Source: an uncultured Pelagibacteraceae bacterium (GTDB taxonomy: Bacteria; Pseudomonadota; Alphaproteobacteria; Pelagibacterales; Pelagibacteraceae). From it: 64,000 bases of DNA. The DNA lies in contig CACNQY010000001.1 of the NCBI GenBank assembly GCA_902622655.1, positions 1 through 64,000 of the forward strand, read 5' to 3'. The translations under genes were made by a program, and so were the position numbers. Below, piece after piece: positions 60,494-64,000 of this stretch (within the stretch, counting starts at the first letter, position 1; every line of letters starts with the position of its first letter). Under the pieces are notes generated by a model that was given only the letters and a program-made list of their open reading frames with translations, had not been told where the DNA came from and ran no database searches.

Positions 60494-61963
60494 ATGACAG
60501 ATCTTGAAAAACACGTAAACCAGCCTGGACGTGCTAAACTAATCAAAGACGTAAGGGAAAAAATTAAAGAGTTAGGAATAACTTATATTTATTTTCAATT
60601 TATATCGGTTACTGGAAGAGTGGTAGGAAAAGGTATTCCTGCTGATCACTGGGAAAGAACTGCAGAAAAAGGTTTTCAATTAGTTTATGGTTCAACTGCA
60701 AACTTATTCTTAGATCGTCATAATAATTATATTGGTTATGGACCAGAGGCTATGGAACTAGTAGGTATTCCAGACCCTGAAACTTTTGTGCAACTACCTT
60801 GGGATAAAAGAATTGGTAGAGTATTTTGCACGTGTTTTAGAAATAGAGAAGAAAGAGAAAACCCAGGTGGCCACTTAACTTCAGATTGTAGAGGAAACTT
60901 AAGAATATTCATGGATGAATTTAAAAATAAACATGGATTAGAATTAAGAGTTGGTACCGAACCTGAAATGATGTGGTTAACTAGAAATGAAGATGGTACA
61001 CCAACAGGAAAAGGTTTTTCAAAACCTTTCTGTTACCATATTGATCAATTTGAATCTTTAAGACCAGTGTTCATGAAAGTAATTGAGTACTCAAATGCTA
61101 TGGGTCTTGATATGATCCAAGGTGACCATGAGGATGCACCAGGTCAATTAGAGCTGAACTGGACATTTGACAATGTTTTAAGAAACGCAGATAGACTATC
61201 CACATACAGACAAATATGTGCACAGGTTGCTAGAGAGCACAATTTAATAGCGTGCTTTATGACAAAACCATTTATGGGAGTTTCTGCAAGTGGATGTCAT
61301 ACAAACATGTCTTTGTGGAAAGGTGGAAAAGTAAAAGTAAATAGACTAGGACATAAATCTTTACCAGGAGTTGATGGTGTATTTAGTTATGTTGAAGGTG
61401 GAACAAACACTTTTATGCCTGATACGAAAGATATGCAATTGCCTGGAAAAATTGGGTTACAATCTATTGCAGGTATAATGAAACATTTACCTGCTTTAAC
61501 TGCTCTTGGATCTTCAACGGTCAACTCTTATAGAAGATTATGGGATCAGGGATTTTGGGCTCCTGTATATGCTGATTGGGGATACCAAAATAGAACATGT
61601 GGATTAAGAGTTTCCGCTCCAGGAAGATTCGAATACAGATCAGTAGACTCTATGCATAATCCTTACTTATTAGGTGCTGCATTATTAAAAGCATGTGATG
61701 AAGGCATTAGTAATAAAATGAAACCAGCAGCTCCAGAGTCTAGAAATATTTATGAGGCTCAAAAAGCTGGTAAAGATGTTAAAAAACTTCCATTAAGCCT
61801 AGGTGAAGCTTTGGATAGACTTGCAGAAGATGAAGTTATAAAATCTGCAATGCCTGACGAAATGTACAAAGTTTTCCATTGGTATAAAAATGATGAGTGG
61901 GAAAGATTTCTTGGTGCAACCACACAATGGGATCTGGATACTTATCTCGATTGTCTACCATAG
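60494..61963 (+). CDS. gmaS: Glutamine synthetase-like, gamma-glutamylmethylamide synthetase/GlnT candidate
   Basis: GS fold: EPEMMWLTRNEDG, MIQGDHEDAPGQLELNW, GCHTNMSLW, NRTCGLRVSAPGRFEYRSVDSMHNPYL; followed by mgs/glx-like genes. ATG 60494 has upstream GAGGGG. Confidence 0.78.
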   Translation: MTDLEKHVNQPGRAKLIKDVREKIKELGITYIYFQFISVTGRVVGKGIPADHWERTAEKGFQLVYGSTANLFLDRHNNYIGYGPEAMELVGIPDPETFVQLPWDKRIGRVFCTCFRNREERENPGGHLTSDCRGNLRIFMDEFKNKHGLELRVGTEPEMMWLTRNEDGTPTGKGFSKPFCYHIDQFESLRPVFMKVIEYSNAMGLDMIQGDHEDAPGQLELNWTFDNVLRNADRLSTYRQICAQVAREHNLIACFMTKPFMGVSASGCHTNMSLWKGGKVKVNRLGHKSLPGVDGVFSYVEGGTNTFMPDTKDMQLPGKIGLQSIAGIMKHLPALTALGSSTVNSYRRLWDQGFWAPVYADWGYQNRTCGLRVSAPGRFEYRSVDSMHNPYLLGAALLKACDEGISNKMKPAAPESRNIYEAQKAGKDVKKLPLSLGEALDRLAEDEVIKSAMPDEMYKVFHWYKNDEWERFLGATTQWDLDTYLDCLP

Positions 61964-61991
61964 GTCATAATTAAAGAAAGGGTATAAATAT

Positions 61992-62936
61992 ATGTGTGGA
62001 ATAGCAGGTTTAATTCATAGAGGAAAGTCCTCAAATGTAGGAAGTGAATTACAAGGAATGCTTCAAGCTTTAAAGCATAGAGGAGAAGACTCAACTGGTT
62101 ACGCTTTATACGGAGACACAGATGGTAAAAATTTCATTATGCGTTTTAAAGTTGGTGAAAACGTTGGTGAAGGTAGCTCGTCAGTTATGGAGGATGTATC
62201 TGTTTATGATGAAAGAAAAAAAATTGTTGATCAAACTTTAGCTGAATTAGGTGCTAAAGTTATTAAAGAGGAAAGAACTCTACCTTACTCTTTAAGATAT
62301 GAAATAGATTATGATGTAAAAGACCTGCTTAATTTTTCCCAAACTATTGAAAGTATACCTGGTGTTGAAATCCTATCTATAGGAAAATCTTTAGAAGTTA
62401 TCAAAGATCTAGGAAATGCTAAAGCTGTTTGCGATAGATATTCTTTGGATAAACTAGTTGGAACACATGCGATAGGTCATGCGAGGATGGCGACTGAATC
62501 TGGTGTTGATATTAAATCAGCCCACCCATTTTGGGGGTATCCATTTAGTGATGTTTCAGTGGTTCACAATGGTCAACTTACAAATTATTGGAATAATAGA
62601 AGAGCATTAGAAAATAAAGGAATGAGATTTATGTCTGAATGTGACTCAGAGCTTATTGCAGTTTATATTGCTCAAAAAATGAGAGAGGGAGCAAGCCTTG
62701 AAGAAGGGATGAAAGACTCCTTAACTGGGCTTGATGGAGTTTTTACTTATTTTGTTGCAACAAAAGATTCTTTAGGTATGGCTAAGGACACAATGGCTGC
62801 TAAACCTCTAGTATTATATGAGTCGGATGATTTGGTCGCAATGGGCTCAGAGGAGATAGCTATAAGATCTGTACTGCCTCAAGAAATCGACACATATGAT
62901 CCATTTGATGGGGAGGTTAAAGTATGGCGAATCTAA
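61992..62936 (+). CDS. mgsA: Class II glutamine amidotransferase domain subunit (MgsA/GlxB-like)
   Basis: MCGIAGLIHRGKSSNVGSELQGMLQALKHRGEDSTGYALYG: N-terminal Cys Ntn amidotransferase. Confidence 0.87.
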   Translation: MCGIAGLIHRGKSSNVGSELQGMLQALKHRGEDSTGYALYGDTDGKNFIMRFKVGENVGEGSSSVMEDVSVYDERKKIVDQTLAELGAKVIKEERTLPYSLRYEIDYDVKDLLNFSQTIESIPGVEILSIGKSLEVIKDLGNAKAVCDRYSLDKLVGTHAIGHARMATESGVDIKSAHPFWGYPFSDVSVVHNGQLTNYWNNRRALENKGMRFMSECDSELIAVYIAQKMREGASLEEGMKDSLTGLDGVFTYFVATKDSLGMAKDTMAAKPLVLYESDDLVAMGSEEIAIRSVLPQEIDTYDPFDGEVKVWRI

Positions 62937-63778
62937 AAACTGTATCAAAAAAAACTAAAGCTCAAGCTATGGGTATGCACACAGAAGTGCTCACAGGTAG
63001 AACTCAACAAAAATTTTTTAATCCTGACGAAGCTGAAAACTTTTACTATTTTGGCACTTACGATGTTGATTTTAATAAAAGGACTGATCTAGACGTAAAA
63101 GATATGACAGCGCCAGAGGCTAATAAGGAAATAGATAATTTAATGAGTCAGGGATACGGAACTATAGTAATTAAAAATCCTCAAGGAAAACATAGTCTTG
63201 GAGTTGGTATTCTAAATAAATTAAACCTAATTTTTGAAGGAAGTTTAGGCTATTTTGGTATGGGGTCATGCGACGGTCCTATAGTTAGAATTAACGGTAG
63301 AGTTGGATGGTCTTGTGCTGAAAATTTAATGGCTGGAAAAGTAGTTATTGAAAAGAATGCTGGATCATGTTTTGGGGCTGCTATTAGAGGTGGAGACTTA
63401 ATTTGTAAAGGGAGTGTTGGTGCTAGAACTGGTATTGATATGAAAGGTGGAACTATCATAATTGGTGGTGATGCTGGGGCATTTACTGGTTTTATGATGC
63501 AAAGAGGAAGAATAATTATACTTGGTGACGTAGGGATAAACCTGGGAGACTCTATGTACGATGGGACAATTTTCGTAGGTGGAGAAATTGGATCTTATGG
63601 TAGTGATGCAGTAGATTCAGATTTGACGCTTAGTGATCAAGATTGGTTAAGAAGAAAACTAAAGGTTGCTGAAATTGGTGAAAATTTTGATGTAAGTAAG
63701 ATGAAAAAAATTGTAGCAGGTAAAAAACTTTGGAATTATGACAACTTGGAACCTACAGAGAAGAAGGGAGCAATTTAA
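62924..63778 (+). CDS. mgsB: Glutamate synthase GXGXG-domain subunit (MgsB/GlxC-like)
   Basis: GSLGYFGMGSCDGPIVRINGRVGWSCAENLMAGKVVIEKNAGSCFGAAIRGGDLICKGSVGARTGIDMKGGTIIIGGDAGAFTGFMMQRG beta-helix repeats. Confidence 0.9.
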   Translation: MANLKTVSKKTKAQAMGMHTEVLTGRTQQKFFNPDEAENFYYFGTYDVDFNKRTDLDVKDMTAPEANKEIDNLMSQGYGTIVIKNPQGKHSLGVGILNKLNLIFEGSLGYFGMGSCDGPIVRINGRVGWSCAENLMAGKVVIEKNAGSCFGAAIRGGDLICKGSVGARTGIDMKGGTIIIGGDAGAFTGFMMQRGRIIILGDVGINLGDSMYDGTIFVGGEIGSYGSDAVDSDLTLSDQDWLRRKLKVAEIGENFDVSKMKKIVAGKKLWNYDNLEPTEKKGAI

Positions 63779-64000
63779 TGCCTAAGAAAAAAAGTAAAAA
63801 AGTTAAAAAAAATGGAAAAGGTGTTGGAGGAAAAGCAGATGTTCATGCACATGAAGAAGGAAAGAGAAATAAAAGTTTATTAGGACATAATGCTATTTTT
63901 ACTCCTGAGGTAATAGACGACATTCATATAAAGTCTCAACTAGGAAGATACAGAATGCGTGGTATGGCGCTAATGAAAAAAATTCCTACATTCGATGACT
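63778..64000 (+). CDS. mgsC: Start of probable glutamate synthase FMN-domain subunit (MgsC/GlxD-like), truncated by window
   Basis: ATG overlaps mgsB stop (TAATG); MPKKKSKKVKKNGKGVGGKADVHAHEEGKRNKSLLGHNAIFTPEVIDDIHIKSQLGRYRMRGMALMKKIPTFDD. Confidence 0.7.
   Translation, partial: MPKKKSKKVKKNGKGVGGKADVHAHEEGKRNKSLLGHNAIFTPEVIDDIHIKSQLGRYRMRGMALMKKIPTFDD

Noticed and set aside
1-64000. CRISPR arrays, tRNA/rRNA genes, insertion sequences, prophage genes
   Set aside because: No repeat-spacer pattern, tRNA-like cloverleaf, transposase/integrase or phage protein was recognised in the translations or intergenic gaps.

Overview
AT-rich, tightly packed 64-kb chromosomal segment. Gene content and style resemble an alphaproteobacterial SAR11/Pelagibacter-type genome (inference from content only, no search run). 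It is dominated by one-carbon and methylated-compound catabolism: ETF/ETF-QO, two FAD+GcvT dimethylglycine/sarcosine dehydrogenase-like proteins, betaine-homocysteine methyltransferase, a Rieske oxygenase, a betaine-type ABC binding protein and permease, a MetF + GcvT-like demethylase pair, a heterotetrameric sarcosine-oxidase/N-methylglutamate-dehydrogenase-type cluster, formate-THF ligase, an Fe-ADH, a flavin monooxygenase resembling trimethylamine monooxygenase, a TMAO-type ABC transporter, a TMAO demethylase-like DUF1989+GcvT protein, and a gmaS/mgs (glnT/glxBCD)-like cluster running off the right edge. The rest is an iron ABC transporter with a Fur-like box at the left edge, plus housekeeping genes (folE, hisI, purEK, csp, glpK, gpsA). 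Less explained parts are: (i) a 24.8->13 kb minus-strand gene string combining a DddP-like M24 enzyme with an orphan APS-kinase-like kinase, a nucleotidyltransferase and a HxD oxygenase; (ii) a DUF3726-like / 553-aa unknown / 55-aa CxxC-protein / M19 dipeptidase block that includes a small gene absent from the ORF track; (iii) several hairpins, including a 73-nt composite hairpin in the iron locus and a nested hairpin after csp. No tRNA, rRNA, CRISPR or mobile element was seen.
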